In this document: piece by piece, positions 1-9,397 of the stretch
Position numbering within the stretch: position 1 is the stretch's first letter
How the letters are laid out: each line of letters starts with the position of its first letter
Assembly (NCBI GenBank): GCA_913009755.1
Contig: CAJVWU010000020.1
Location: 1-49,722 of the forward strand
Source of the DNA: an uncultured Bacteroidia bacterium
GTDB taxonomy: Bacteria; Bacteroidota; Bacteroidia; Bacteroidales; F082
DNA length: 49,722 nt
Reading direction: 5' to 3'
Position numbers and translations under genes: made by a program
The notes under the pieces: generated by a model
The model's input: only the letters and a program-made list of their open reading frames with translations
The model's database searches: none
Told to the model about the DNA's origin: nothing

Positions 1-2
1 TA

Positions 3-3000
3 ACCTTTGTAACCGGTTCCACCATCACGGTGAACTGGAACATGGCCCCGCCATTGATGGTCATCACACCGGCCATCCTGGAAGAGACGATGAACCCCAA
101 CGAGTGGCGCAGTGTACCGATCACCATCACCAACGGCCCCACCGGCGGCCCGTTGCACTGGTCAGCCGAGATCGTATTCGGCCCACCGCCACCGGCAGCA
201 GGCAATTCCATCAGTTTGCCGCCGTTTGAAGGTGAAATTGCACCTGCTTTGGCTACTACCGACAATATTGCTGCTTTGGCCCCACAGGGATATGGTGAAG
301 CAGGAAAGAATGTACAAAACGATGGAAGCCGCGGTATAATGGCATTCGGATATGAAGCCGTTAATGGCGGCTCTTATAATTTTGATATTGACGACCTTTC
401 CGGAAAGACCCAGGTAGGAGGCGCAGCCCCCGGCGGGGATTTCTTCGGCGGCATGGTGTTCAACATGGATGATGAAAACGAATGCTTCGGTGCCACTTTC
501 TATGGCGCCCAATTGTATTCAATAGACCGCTCTGCCGGGACTTATTCCTTGATTGGTAGTCTTGGTGGCGGGGTTGTTCAGCCGTCAGGCATGACTGTTG
601 ACCCCACCGACGGCACCTTTTATCTATCTACTACCAGTAACCTTTATACGGTTGATGTTACCACCGGAGCAGCCACCAATGTGGGTTCTTTCGGGATCGG
701 CGGCAACCTGATGATTGCCATAGCGTGTGACGGTAATGGCGACTTGTGGGGTTATGACATTAATGCCCACAACTGGTACTCTATTGATAAAACTACAGGT
801 ACGGCTACAGTTGTCGGGAGCATTGGGTTCAATGCCCTTTATGCTCAATCCATGCTCTACGACCAGGACGGCGACCGCGTGGTTATGGCTGCTTTCAATG
901 TAAGTAATTACTATGCAGAGATCCGTGAAGTGGATGTCACCACCGGATCGAGTACGATATTAAGTTCAGAGTATTTTGTTGAGATGACCGGATCGGCCGC
1001 ACCTGTTACCAATGCAGGCGGTGGCTGGTTAGACCTGTCCGCCTTTGAAGGCGACGTACCCTCAGGGGAGTCGGACTTTGTAAACGCCTTGTTTGATGCC
1101 TCAGGCACGACAGCCGGCCAGGTATGGACGGCCGATGTAAACTTCACGGCCGAGCCCGATGTAAGCACGGCGAGTGTAGCCGTGAGCATGATTATTGCCG
1201 GCGACCCATTGGTACCGGTTGACAACTTTGCTGCTCAGTTGACCAACGCCGTAACGGGCCAGGTTGACATGAGCTGGTCGTTTGCGAGCAAGGACATCAC
1301 GTTCCAGTACTTTTTGATACGCCGCGACGGCTCACCGATAGCGAACACGCAGAACATGAGCTACACGGACTTTCTGCCGACTTACGGCACGTATAACTAT
1401 ACGGTCTCGGCGGTATATGCCGAAGGCGAGTCCACGCCGGCAGGCCCGGTGGAAGTGATATGGCTGATCCCCGAGCTTTGCTGGACACCGAACCCGGTTT
1501 ACGGGGAAGTATGGACAGGCACCCAGGAGACCTTTCCTGTGACGCTGGAGAACTGTGGACAGGGGATGTTGTCGTTTGAGTTCACGGGCTTTGACGACCC
1601 CACGTTCAGCAACGGTTTTGTCACGTCAGTTGACCCTTATTCAGGCGTCATTGCCGAAGGCGAGAGCATGACGGTAAACGTCACCTTTGATGCCACGGGG
1701 TACAGTGCAGGCACGTATGATCTGGATTTGGACATGGCCACCAACGAGCTGCCGCCGGACGATGCACGGCTGATCCCGTGTGAGATGATGGCCTACACCC
1801 CGGCAACACTATACGGCGTGGTCACGGATTGTGACGATGGCTTCCCGGTAAGCAACGTAACGGTGACGGCCGTCAACACGGCCACCAGCGATGTTTACAC
1901 AGATGAGACCGATGCGACGGGGAATTATGAATTTAATGTTGACGAAGGGACTTATGACATTAACTTTTTCAAGCTGAGCTACCTGCCCACTGACGTAAAC
2001 GACATCTATGCCCCGGCCGGGGTCATGACGGAAGTCAATGCCTGTGTGGTAGAGAACCCGTATCCGGTACAGTGGGTTGTGGCCGATCCCAACGAGGCGG
2101 ACAATGCCTGTATGGTGACCTGGTCATTGCCGATGGGCCCCTACGAGATCATTTATGACGACGGGAGTGCAGAGAACTATTTTGCCTGGGTACAGGCCGG
2201 CGGCGCAGTGGCCGTTAAGTTCACCCCGGCAGGTTATCCTGCCAGTGTGGTCGGCGGGCGTTTATATGTGGGCGACGGCAGTTACCCGGAAGGGGCCAGC
2301 TTCATAGGCTCACCGATGGCCGTTGGCATCATGGACGATGACGGCCCAGGCGGCATGCCCGGCACGATCATGGATTCAGTGATGGTGACTGTTGACAACT
2401 ACGGATGGGTAACCTTCACGCTGAACGGTACGAGCTTTAACGACGGCAACTTCTACATCGTGATGTGGCAGTTGACCATTCCGCCGTTCTCACCGCCGAT
2501 AGGTGTAGATGAGCAGAACCCTGTTGTTTACCGTTCCTACACGAAACAGGCCGGTGGCGAATGGCAGAATTCAGCCTATAACGACTTCATGATCCGCGCG
2601 ACAGTATTTGGCCCGGGCGACAATGTGGTAGCCGCGATGGCCGAAGGCCCGAGGGTCATACCACCCAAGCCCACCGACGGGGCACACATTTCGGCAAAGA
2701 TGCCGATGGCCTTGCCGGGAACTGTCAAGGGCGGCACCTTCAGGCCGGTAGCTTCTTCAGAGGCCGACCGTGACCTGACCAAATACAAGGTAGCCTTTGT
2801 TGACGGTTTTGACCCGAATGCAGGGGAGACCCCGCAGGACGGCACGCGGACCTTCCTTGGCAATACCACGCACAATTATTACAACGACAACAGTGCATGG
2901 CCTGCAGCCGATCCCGGTTTCTATGCCTATGCGGTACAAGCCATCTACACCACCCAGAAGTCCATCTGGGCCTACTCCAACGTAGCGGCCCACAAGCTGG

Positions 3001-6000
3001 ACAGGGTGGTGACGGTGAATGTAAGCCAGTGCGACGGCAATGAGCCTTCGGGTGCCAGTGTGATGTTGCAGGGCTATGATTACCCGTACCAGGTTTTGGT
3101 ACAGATCACCCCTGCCTCGGGCACAGTCGAGTTCGACAGTGTGATCATGGGGATGTACAACCTGTCGGTGAACAAGCTGGGCTACCAGTCGTGGGACGAC
3201 CCGAACTTCCTTGTCAGCGGAGTCAAGAACGTAGATGTCACCCTGCAGGAGAACACCTATCCACCGCGCAACCTGTATGTTGACCCGTTGACCTCAGTGG
3301 CCACCTGGGACGAGCCTTTGTACCTCCAGGTACCGATGCAGGGCTTCGAGAGTGAGCCGTTCCCGCCAGATGGCTGGACAAGTCTGACCAGCGGAATTGG
3401 CTGGGAGCGGACACAGGACGGCAGCAGTACATGGTGGACCGTACCCGCCCCGCCTCCGGAGAGCGGAGACTGGTACATCGTGGCCAACGACGACCAGGTA
3501 TGGTGGAACAACGGCTGCTGTGACTACATGATCACCCCGGAATGCGATCTGCGCGAGACCAGTGATTACGTACTTCATTTTTTGAGTTACTATGACGGTG
3601 CTTACGGGGAGAAGGCCACGGTAGAATATTCAGTTGACAACGGGGCTACCTGGGAGACATTGATTGAGCTTGACCCGTCGTTCAGTTGGGAAGAGTACAA
3701 TTACGATCTGTCCGCGCTGTCCGGTCCCGGCGGGCTGGCCTCGGTATGGTTTGCCTTCCACGCCGATGACGGCGGTTACTGGGCATCCGGTTGGGCAGTT
3801 GACAACATTGAGGTCGGCGACGGCCCGGTCAACATCCAGGGCTATTATGTTTATCTGGATGACGGCTTTGTTGCACAGACCGACAAAGACACCCGTACCT
3901 ACACCTATGGAGACCTGCAATATGGCACGACCTATACCGCAGCAGTGGCCGCCCTGTACGGATGTAACCTTTCCGACAAGATTTATTACACGTTCACCTC
4001 CGGGTATTTATATCCCCCGAGGAACCTGTATGACGAATATTTATACGGCACCAACGAAGTACCGTTGTTCTGGAACCCGCCGATGACAGGCGATGGTGTT
4101 CCGATGAACGTATCAGCATTTCTGGATGGATCGGATGACTATGCAACACTTGCTGCACAGTATAACATTCCACAGGTAAGTGCTGAGAACTCGACGGGTC
4201 TTGCCCCTGTTGGCTCCCCCGTATTTGACATCAACAACCCGGTTCCGTTGAACATGTTAGACGGGAACCTTTCTTACGGGTATATGGCCTATGATCCGGG
4301 TGGTGGCCCCACGGGCCTGGCCGAGATCATGCTGGACGATCCGAACAGCGTAAGTGTCTTCGGGCCTTCAGCTTCCAATTTTGTTGCTGCTGCTGACTGG
4401 GTTGACGGTGAATATTACGGATGTATTTACGGAGGCACGCTGGTAAAATACGATTTTGACAACAATGCATGGGTCACCATAGGGACGACCGGTGATTTTG
4501 TGGGCATGGCTTATGTAAACAGCGAGTCAACCATGTATGGCCTTGATTTCGGGGGTACGCTTTATACCGTTGACCTCACCACAGGGGCCACGACCACGAT
4601 AGGTGCCGGCCAGGCCAACATGATCACGATGGCCTGTGACAATGACGGGAACCTGTACGGAGTTGACCTTGGCACAGACACCTGGGGACAGATTGACAAG
4701 ACGAGCGGTGCATGGACTTCGATCGGGTCCATTGGGTTTGACTGCAGTTATGCACAGGATGCCGGCCTTGACCGTGCGAGCAACACCATTTTCTGGGCCG
4801 CTTATGATGTATCTGCCGGGGGCAAGCTCTGTATTCTTGATCCTGCCACAGGAGATGTAACACTTGTTGGCGGCTTCCCGAGCGGGGCAGAGATTTCCGG
4901 TTTTGCCGTACCATCATCAAGCAGTGGTAACAACGGCGGTGTCGTTCCTGACGGGCTGACATCGTTCAACATATATCGTGACGGGACCTTTGTGGGGAGT
5001 GTAGCTTACGACGACGAGACCACCGAAGATTCATTGTTCTTTGCTGACAACAATGTGATGCCGGGCACCCATTATTACGGGGTAACCGCCTTGTACGACC
5101 TGAGTGTTTATGGTTTCCCGGGCCAGACCGGTGAATCACAGCCTGACGGGCCTGACACGGTGAATGTGGTATGGGGCTATGACCTTCCGTTCACGGAGTC
5201 CTGGGGCCAGGGCAGTTTTGACTACAACGGATGGACGACAACGGCCTCCAACTGGGTCATTTCGAGCCAGAATGGTGACCCGGCCCCCTCTGCCCAGTTT
5301 AACTGGGATCCTGATCCGGGCGCAGACTACTCGGTATCACTGGTCAGTCCGCCATTGAATGCGGACATGCTGACCGAAGGGGACATTTGGTTAGACTTCG
5401 GGTACTATTTGGAAGACCGCAACGCTACGGGAGCAGAGAAGCTGGACGTAGAGGTTTACAACGGGCAGGACTGGACGCAGGTAGCCGAATACAGCAACAC
5501 GAACAGTTTTGACTGGACGCCGCAGCACCTGAAGATCACCCAGTATGCCATGAGCCGTGTCTTCCAGGTACGTTTCACGGCAACAGGGGCCAATTCATTT
5601 GATATTGTACGCTGGAATGTTGACAACATCGAAGTGTACCGCACCTGCGGGGCACCGAGTGAGCTGGAGGGTGAATATGTATGGAACGACCTGGACGATC
5701 TGGGAGCCCAGCTCAACTGGGTAGCCCCCGAGCTTCCCGCACCTCCGGCAGGATGGATCGAATGGGATGACGGGACCAATTTCTCAGGCATAGGCCTGAC
5801 CGATGGGGGCACCTTCTCGGTAGCTGCCCGTTGGGATGCCGGCGGATTGCCGCCAGAGCTCACAGGCACCTCCATAACGAAGGTCAAGTTCTTCCCGCAG
5901 GATGCCGGGGCCGAATCCTTTACAGTTAAAATATGGGAAGGGGCCAATGCATCCACGCTGCTGGCTTCACAGGAAGTCACCAACCCGGTTATCGGGGCAT

Positions 6001-6866
6001 GGAACGAAATCGTCCTTGACACCCCGGTACCTTACGATGACACACAGGAACTGTGGGTTGGTTATACGGTTAACAATCAGGCGGCAGGCACATTCCCTGC
6101 GGGGACCGATGCCGGTCCTGCAATAGCAGGCTATGGTGACAAGATCACCACAGACGGGGTAACCTGGGGCAACCTGAGCGACTTCGGGCTGGACTACAAC
6201 TGGAACCTGGCCGCCTATCTGGAGATGCCGACAGGGGCAAGCATAGAGATCACCCCGTTGGTAGACCGTACAGACTATGGCAAGAGCGTATCTGACTTCA
6301 GCCAGGGCGAAGTACACGAAAACGGCATTGCCAACGGCAACCAGTCAGGCCGTGACTTCACCGGGTTCAACATTTACAGGCAAGGCCCTGATGAGACCGA
6401 TTACACCCTGATAGACTTTGTACCTTACGTAGAAGGCCAGACGGGTTACAGCTACTATGACTCGATGCCCTATCCGAATCACCTATATCACTACACGGTA
6501 TGTTACCAGGTAACCTCGGTATGGGAAGGCGAAACAGATTACTGTGAATCACAGCCCGCACCGGCCAAGGTGATACCGATAGACGACTATGTATGTGTTG
6601 ATATCACCTCGATAGACAACCCGCTGGCAGGGGAAGTAACGGCCTTGTACCCGAACCCGGCCAGGGACAGGGTGAACATCACCTCTTCGCAGGCGATGAG
6701 CCACATCACGATAGTGAACTATGTAGGCCAGGTAGTGTATGATGCAGAGATCACCGATCAGAACGCCCTGACCCTGAACACAGGGAGTTATGATGCCGGG
6801 ATGTATGTCGTACGCATCACCACCAGCAACGGGGTAGTTACCAAGCGCATGACCATAACCAAATAG
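3..6866 (+). CDS. Giant multidomain T9SS-secreted surface protein, 5' partial
   Basis: The frame is open to the left edge (codons run from base 3), so the N-terminus and signal peptide lie outside. About 2,290 residues are visible. Residues are counted from the GTG at 30. In order: a beta-propeller-like segment with repeated 'TGxxTxVGS' strands (about 104-330), FN3-like (394-480), an ASPM/HYDIN-like Ig fold (484-587), carboxypeptidase-regulatory-like domains (about 589-673 and 992-1075), a MAM/cleaved-adhesin-like domain (about 1104-1267), a second copy of the propeller-like segment (1395-1625), a second adhesin-like domain (about 1716-1875), FN3-like segments, and a C-terminal Por sorting domain (about 2206-2278) with LYPNPARD and ending in KRMTITK. 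That C-terminus is known to direct export through type IX secretion and surface anchoring. No catalytic motif is visible; an enzyme domain could lie upstream. It is much richer in G and C at third positions than its neighbours. Adhesin or matrix role is inferred. Confidence 0.9.
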   Translation, partial: TFVTGSTITVNWNMAPPLMVITPAILEETMNPNEWRSVPITITNGPTGGPLHWSAEIVFGPPPPAAGNSISLPPFEGEIAPALATTDNIAALAPQGYGEAGKNVQNDGSRGIMAFGYEAVNGGSYNFDIDDLSGKTQVGGAAPGGDFFGGMVFNMDDENECFGATFYGAQLYSIDRSAGTYSLIGSLGGGVVQPSGMTVDPTDGTFYLSTTSNLYTVDVTTGAATNVGSFGIGGNLMIAIACDGNGDLWGYDINAHNWYSIDKTTGTATVVGSIGFNALYAQSMLYDQDGDRVVMAAFNVSNYYAEIREVDVTTGSSTILSSEYFVEMTGSAAPVTNAGGGWLDLSAFEGDVPSGESDFVNALFDASGTTAGQVWTADVNFTAEPDVSTASVAVSMIIAGDPLVPVDNFAAQLTNAVTGQVDMSWSFASKDITFQYFLIRRDGSPIANTQNMSYTDFLPTYGTYNYTVSAVYAEGESTPAGPVEVIWLIPELCWTPNPVYGEVWTGTQETFPVTLENCGQGMLSFEFTGFDDPTFSNGFVTSVDPYSGVIAEGESMTVNVTFDATGYSAGTYDLDLDMATNELPPDDARLIPCEMMAYTPATLYGVVTDCDDGFPVSNVTVTAVNTATSDVYTDETDATGNYEFNVDEGTYDINFFKLSYLPTDVNDIYAPAGVMTEVNACVVENPYPVQWVVADPNEADNACMVTWSLPMGPYEIIYDDGSAENYFAWVQAGGAVAVKFTPAGYPASVVGGRLYVGDGSYPEGASFIGSPMAVGIMDDDGPGGMPGTIMDSVMVTVDNYGWVTFTLNGTSFNDGNFYIVMWQLTIPPFSPPIGVDEQNPVVYRSYTKQAGGEWQNSAYNDFMIRATVFGPGDNVVAAMAEGPRVIPPKPTDGAHISAKMPMALPGTVKGGTFRPVASSEADRDLTKYKVAFVDGFDPNAGETPQDGTRTFLGNTTHNYYNDNSAWPAADPGFYAYAVQAIYTTQKSIWAYSNVAAHKLDRVVTVNVSQCDGNEPSGASVMLQGYDYPYQVLVQITPASGTVEFDSVIMGMYNLSVNKLGYQSWDDPNFLVSGVKNVDVTLQENTYPPRNLYVDPLTSVATWDEPLYLQVPMQGFESEPFPPDGWTSLTSGIGWERTQDGSSTWWTVPAPPPESGDWYIVANDDQVWWNNGCCDYMITPECDLRETSDYVLHFLSYYDGAYGEKATVEYSVDNGATWETLIELDPSFSWEEYNYDLSALSGPGGLASVWFAFHADDGGYWASGWAVDNIEVGDGPVNIQGYYVYLDDGFVAQTDKDTRTYTYGDLQYGTTYTAAVAALYGCNLSDKIYYTFTSGYLYPPRNLYDEYLYGTNEVPLFWNPPMTGDGVPMNVSAFLDGSDDYATLAAQYNIPQVSAENSTGLAPVGSPVFDINNPVPLNMLDGNLSYGYMAYDPGGGPTGLAEIMLDDPNSVSVFGPSASNFVAAADWVDGEYYGCIYGGTLVKYDFDNNAWVTIGTTGDFVGMAYVNSESTMYGLDFGGTLYTVDLTTGATTTIGAGQANMITMACDNDGNLYGVDLGTDTWGQIDKTSGAWTSIGSIGFDCSYAQDAGLDRASNTIFWAAYDVSAGGKLCILDPATGDVTLVGGFPSGAEISGFAVPSSSSGNNGGVVPDGLTSFNIYRDGTFVGSVAYDDETTEDSLFFADNNVMPGTHYYGVTALYDLSVYGFPGQTGESQPDGPDTVNVVWGYDLPFTESWGQGSFDYNGWTTTASNWVISSQNGDPAPSAQFNWDPDPGADYSVSLVSPPLNADMLTEGDIWLDFGYYLEDRNATGAEKLDVEVYNGQDWTQVAEYSNTNSFDWTPQHLKITQYAMSRVFQVRFTATGANSFDIVRWNVDNIEVYRTCGAPSELEGEYVWNDLDDLGAQLNWVAPELPAPPAGWIEWDDGTNFSGIGLTDGGTFSVAARWDAGGLPPELTGTSITKVKFFPQDAGAESFTVKIWEGANASTLLASQEVTNPVIGAWNEIVLDTPVPYDDTQELWVGYTVNNQAAGTFPAGTDAGPAIAGYGDKITTDGVTWGNLSDFGLDYNWNLAAYLEMPTGASIEITPLVDRTDYGKSVSDFSQGEVHENGIANGNQSGRDFTGFNIYRQGPDETDYTLIDFVPYVEGQTGYSYYDSMPYPNHLYHYTVCYQVTSVWEGETDYCESQPAPAKVIPIDDYVCVDITSIDNPLAGEVTALYPNPARDRVNITSSQAMSHITIVNYVGQVVYDAEITDQNALTLNTGSYDAGMYVVRITTSNGVVTKRMTITK

Positions 6867-6906
6867 GTAAAGGGCAGCGGTAACTACATACCGGGAACAA
6901 TAACAG

Positions 6907-6935
6907 GGGGCAGCTTTATGGCTGCCCCTTTTTTT
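6907..6935 (+). terminator. Rho-independent terminator after the giant surface protein
   Basis: Perfect 8-bp stem GGGGCAGC (6907-6914) / GCTGCCCC (6921-6928) with a 6-nt loop, followed by a run of seven T. It sits 41 bases after the stop codon of the surface protein. Confidence 0.93.
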
Positions 6936-7151
6936 GTATGTTGAAAGATAAGATTTGCGTTTGATACCAATTTAACATCAAAATATGCCAATCGGGATTT
7001 TCATGTATAAATTGATAATGTCAACCTATATTTAAAGCGCTATAAAAACGTAGTGAATTTATGACGCTTCCGGGGCTTCGGGACCAAATAACAATCGGTA
7101 TAACGCCTCAAAAAGAATGAGTAGGCAATCTGTCGGTTAACTGTTGATTTT
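6936..7151. other. Intergenic region, nothing recognised
   Basis: AT-rich spacer between the terminator and the ABC-F promoter. I see no ORF, RNA gene or strong inverted repeat in it. Confidence 0.5.
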
Positions 7152-7159
7152 TACCTTTG
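7152..7159 (+). promoter_or_regulatory. Bacteroidetes -7 box (TACCTTTG) for the ABC-F gene
   Basis: Exact match to TAnnTTTG, the -7 element used by the primary sigma factor of this phylum. No convincing -33 TTG at the expected spacing was found. Transcription would start near 7165, which rules out the upstream TTG at 7157 as the start codon and favours the TTG at 7178. Confidence 0.6.
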
Positions 7160-7177
7160 CATAAACATTTTATCAAC

Positions 7178-9112
7178 TTGATCTCGGTAATCAATATCAG
7201 TAAAGAGTTTGGAGGCGAATCCCTGTTTGCAAATTTCACCTTTAACATTAATCCGAAAGAACGTATCGGCCTTGCCGGAAATAACGGTACCGGAAAAACC
7301 ACATTACTCCGGATCATTATGTCAGAAACAGAACCCGATACGGGTGAAGTCGTCATTCCACGGGATATCACACTGGGATACCTGCCCCAGGAGAAAAAGA
7401 TCAATAGCCGGGCCAATGTGCTGGATGAAACGTTGCGGGCATTTGATTTTCTTGAAAAATTAAAGAAAAAACTAAAAAACATACAATCTGAAATTGAAAT
7501 CAGGAATGATTATGGCTCCAGGCTGTATCACCGTCTGTTGGAAGAACAGTCTGGTATAATGGAACAGTTAAGGTTAGCGGAACCTGAAAAATTACGGGGA
7601 AATGCTGAAAAAATATTAACCGGGCTGGGATTTGATCCGGATGATTTTCAAAAACCGGTCAGCCAGTTAAGCTTTGGCTGGCAAATGCGTGTTGAACTCG
7701 CCAAATTGCTTTTGCTTAATCCTGATCTGCTTATGCTGGATGAGCCTACCAATCATCTTGATATCGAATCCATTCAGTGGCTTGAAGATTTCCTGGCTAC
7801 TTACTCCGGAACGGTTTTAATGGTATCGCACGACCGAACCTTGCTCGATCATCTTACAACCCGCACGATAGAGATAAGCAACGGCAAACTTTACGATTAT
7901 AAAGTTCCCTATTCACAATATATCCGGCTCAGGGAAGAACGCCTTGAGCAACAGATTGCCGCTTTTAACAACCAACAGAGGCAAATACGGCAAATTGAAT
8001 ATTTTATTGAAAGGTTCAGGTATAAAAGCACCAAAGCACGGCAGGTTCAGTCCAGAGTAAAACATCTTGAAAAGATGGAAAAGATAGAAGTGGAAGAAGT
8101 GAACAATGAAGCCATTCATTTTACTTTTCCCCCTGCCCCACATAGTGGCAAGATAACCGTTTCGGGCAAATCGGTCAGCAAACATTACGGTGAAGTTGAA
8201 GTGCTTGACGCGATAGACTTTGAAATCCTTAAAGGTGAGAAAATTGCTTTTGTGGGAAGAAACGGGGAAGGAAAAACAACACTGGCGCGGATCATTGCCC
8301 GGCAGGTTTCGCATCAGGGAAAACTCAACATGGGCTACCATGTTGTAACCGGATATTATTCTCAGGATCAATGGGAAATGCTTGATCCGTCAAAAACCGT
8401 CTTTGAAACCCTGGATGATGTGGCTGTGGGGGAAATACGTAAGAAACTGCAAACTATTCTTGGGTCTTTTCTTTTTCAGGGTGAGGACATTAACAAAAAA
8501 GTGAAAGTGCTGTCAGGAGGAGAAAAGTCACGGCTTGCTTTGGCTAAACTGCTGTTAACTCCCAGCAACCTGCTGTTGCTGGACGAGCCGACAAACCATC
8601 TCGATATCCTCTCAAAAGATATCCTGAAAAATGCCTTACTGCAATACAACGGAACCCTGATCATCGTTTCGCACGACCGGGATTTTTTGCAGGGGCTGAC
8701 AACAAGGCTCTACGAATTCAGGAATAAAAAAATAAAAGAATTCAGGGGGGATATTTTTGATTTTCTTGAAAAAAGGAAAATAGATAACCTGGCTGAACTG
8801 GAACATAAAAATAGCAGACAAAAGAAAAATAAGGGGGCCGGAAGTAAGCAAAAATGGGAACAAAAGAAAGAAAAGGAACGCAGGATAAGAAAAACGGAAA
8901 ATGCCATTGCGAAACTTGAAGAAAAAATTGCCCAAATGGAAAGCCGGTTGAAAGCGGTTAATGAAAAGCTTTCTAATCCTGAAAAATACAAAGATGAAAT
9001 CAAATCGGGCGCACTTTATGTTCAACACGATTCCATTGCAAAAGAGATTGAAGATCATCTCGGGGAATGGGAGGTTCAGCATGGAAAACTGGAAGATTTG
9101 CAAAATGAATAG
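7178..9112 (+). CDS. ABC-F family ATPase (Uup/YdiF-like)
   Basis: Soluble twin ABC ATPase of the ABC-F family, whose members act on the ribosome rather than in membranes. Two nucleotide-binding domains are clear: Walker A GNNGTGKTT and GRNGEGKTT, signature LSFGWQ and LSGGEK, and twice the Walker B LDEPTNHLD. A basic, helical inter-domain linker lies between them, and the C-terminal ~110 residues are lysine/glutamate-rich coiled coil as in Uup. There are no membrane segments. I chose the TTG at 7178 because family members begin MISV..., which this start gives, and because the promoter box at 7152-7159 lies over the longer alternative. The exact role (translation factor, antibiotic resistance, ribosome assembly) cannot be told from sequence. 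Confidence 0.93.
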   Translation: MISVINISKEFGGESLFANFTFNINPKERIGLAGNNGTGKTTLLRIIMSETEPDTGEVVIPRDITLGYLPQEKKINSRANVLDETLRAFDFLEKLKKKLKNIQSEIEIRNDYGSRLYHRLLEEQSGIMEQLRLAEPEKLRGNAEKILTGLGFDPDDFQKPVSQLSFGWQMRVELAKLLLLNPDLLMLDEPTNHLDIESIQWLEDFLATYSGTVLMVSHDRTLLDHLTTRTIEISNGKLYDYKVPYSQYIRLREERLEQQIAAFNNQQRQIRQIEYFIERFRYKSTKARQVQSRVKHLEKMEKIEVEEVNNEAIHFTFPPAPHSGKITVSGKSVSKHYGEVEVLDAIDFEILKGEKIAFVGRNGEGKTTLARIIARQVSHQGKLNMGYHVVTGYYSQDQWEMLDPSKTVFETLDDVAVGEIRKKLQTILGSFLFQGEDINKKVKVLSGGEKSRLALAKLLLTPSNLLLLDEPTNHLDILSKDILKNALLQYNGTLIIVSHDRDFLQGLTTRLYEFRNKKIKEFRGDIFDFLEKRKIDNLAELEHKNSRQKKNKGAGSKQKWEQKKEKERRIRKTENAIAKLEEKIAQMESRLKAVNEKLSNPEKYKDEIKSGALYVQHDSIAKEIEDHLGEWEVQHGKLEDLQNE

Positions 9113-9270
9113 AATAAATACACGGGAAACAATACCGGCAGATGGAAATTCATAATCTGTCGGTCTTTCAGCCCTTTTTGATCTCCTTTTTTATTACACA
9201 GGGTTACATTTCATTCCGCGCAGTGTATCAACTGATCGTCTTTCAGACGATGGATCCAGCGAACCAAAAA

Positions 9271-9294
9271 GTTGTTGGTGAAGACACCAACAAC
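9271..9294. repeat. Perfect 10-bp hairpin with 4-nt loop
   Basis: GTTGTTGGTG / CACCAACAAC around AAGA. Read on the minus strand it is followed by five T (9266-9270), so it looks like an intrinsic terminator for minus-strand transcription, although both flanking genes are on the plus strand. The surrounding 9113-9368 spacer has no supported gene. Confidence 0.6.
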
Positions 9295-9368
9295 GGGATA
9301 AGAAAAAGGATCACGTTGATAAAATGATGTTTAACCCACATCGAGGGCTCAGGCTTGCAATTATTCCG

Positions 9369-9376
9369 TATTTTTG
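9369..9376 (+). promoter_or_regulatory. Bacteroidetes -7 box (TATTTTTG) for the comM/yifB-like gene
   Basis: Exact TAnnTTTG. The ATG at 9380 would be practically at the transcription start, so the in-frame ATG at 9398 fits better. Confidence 0.5.
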
Positions 9377-9397
9377 TTTATGAACCAATACAAAGGG

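Noticed and set aside
9142-9327. 61-codon plus-strand ORF after the ABC-F gene
   Set aside because: No family resemblance, contains the 9271-9294 hairpin, no initiation signal.
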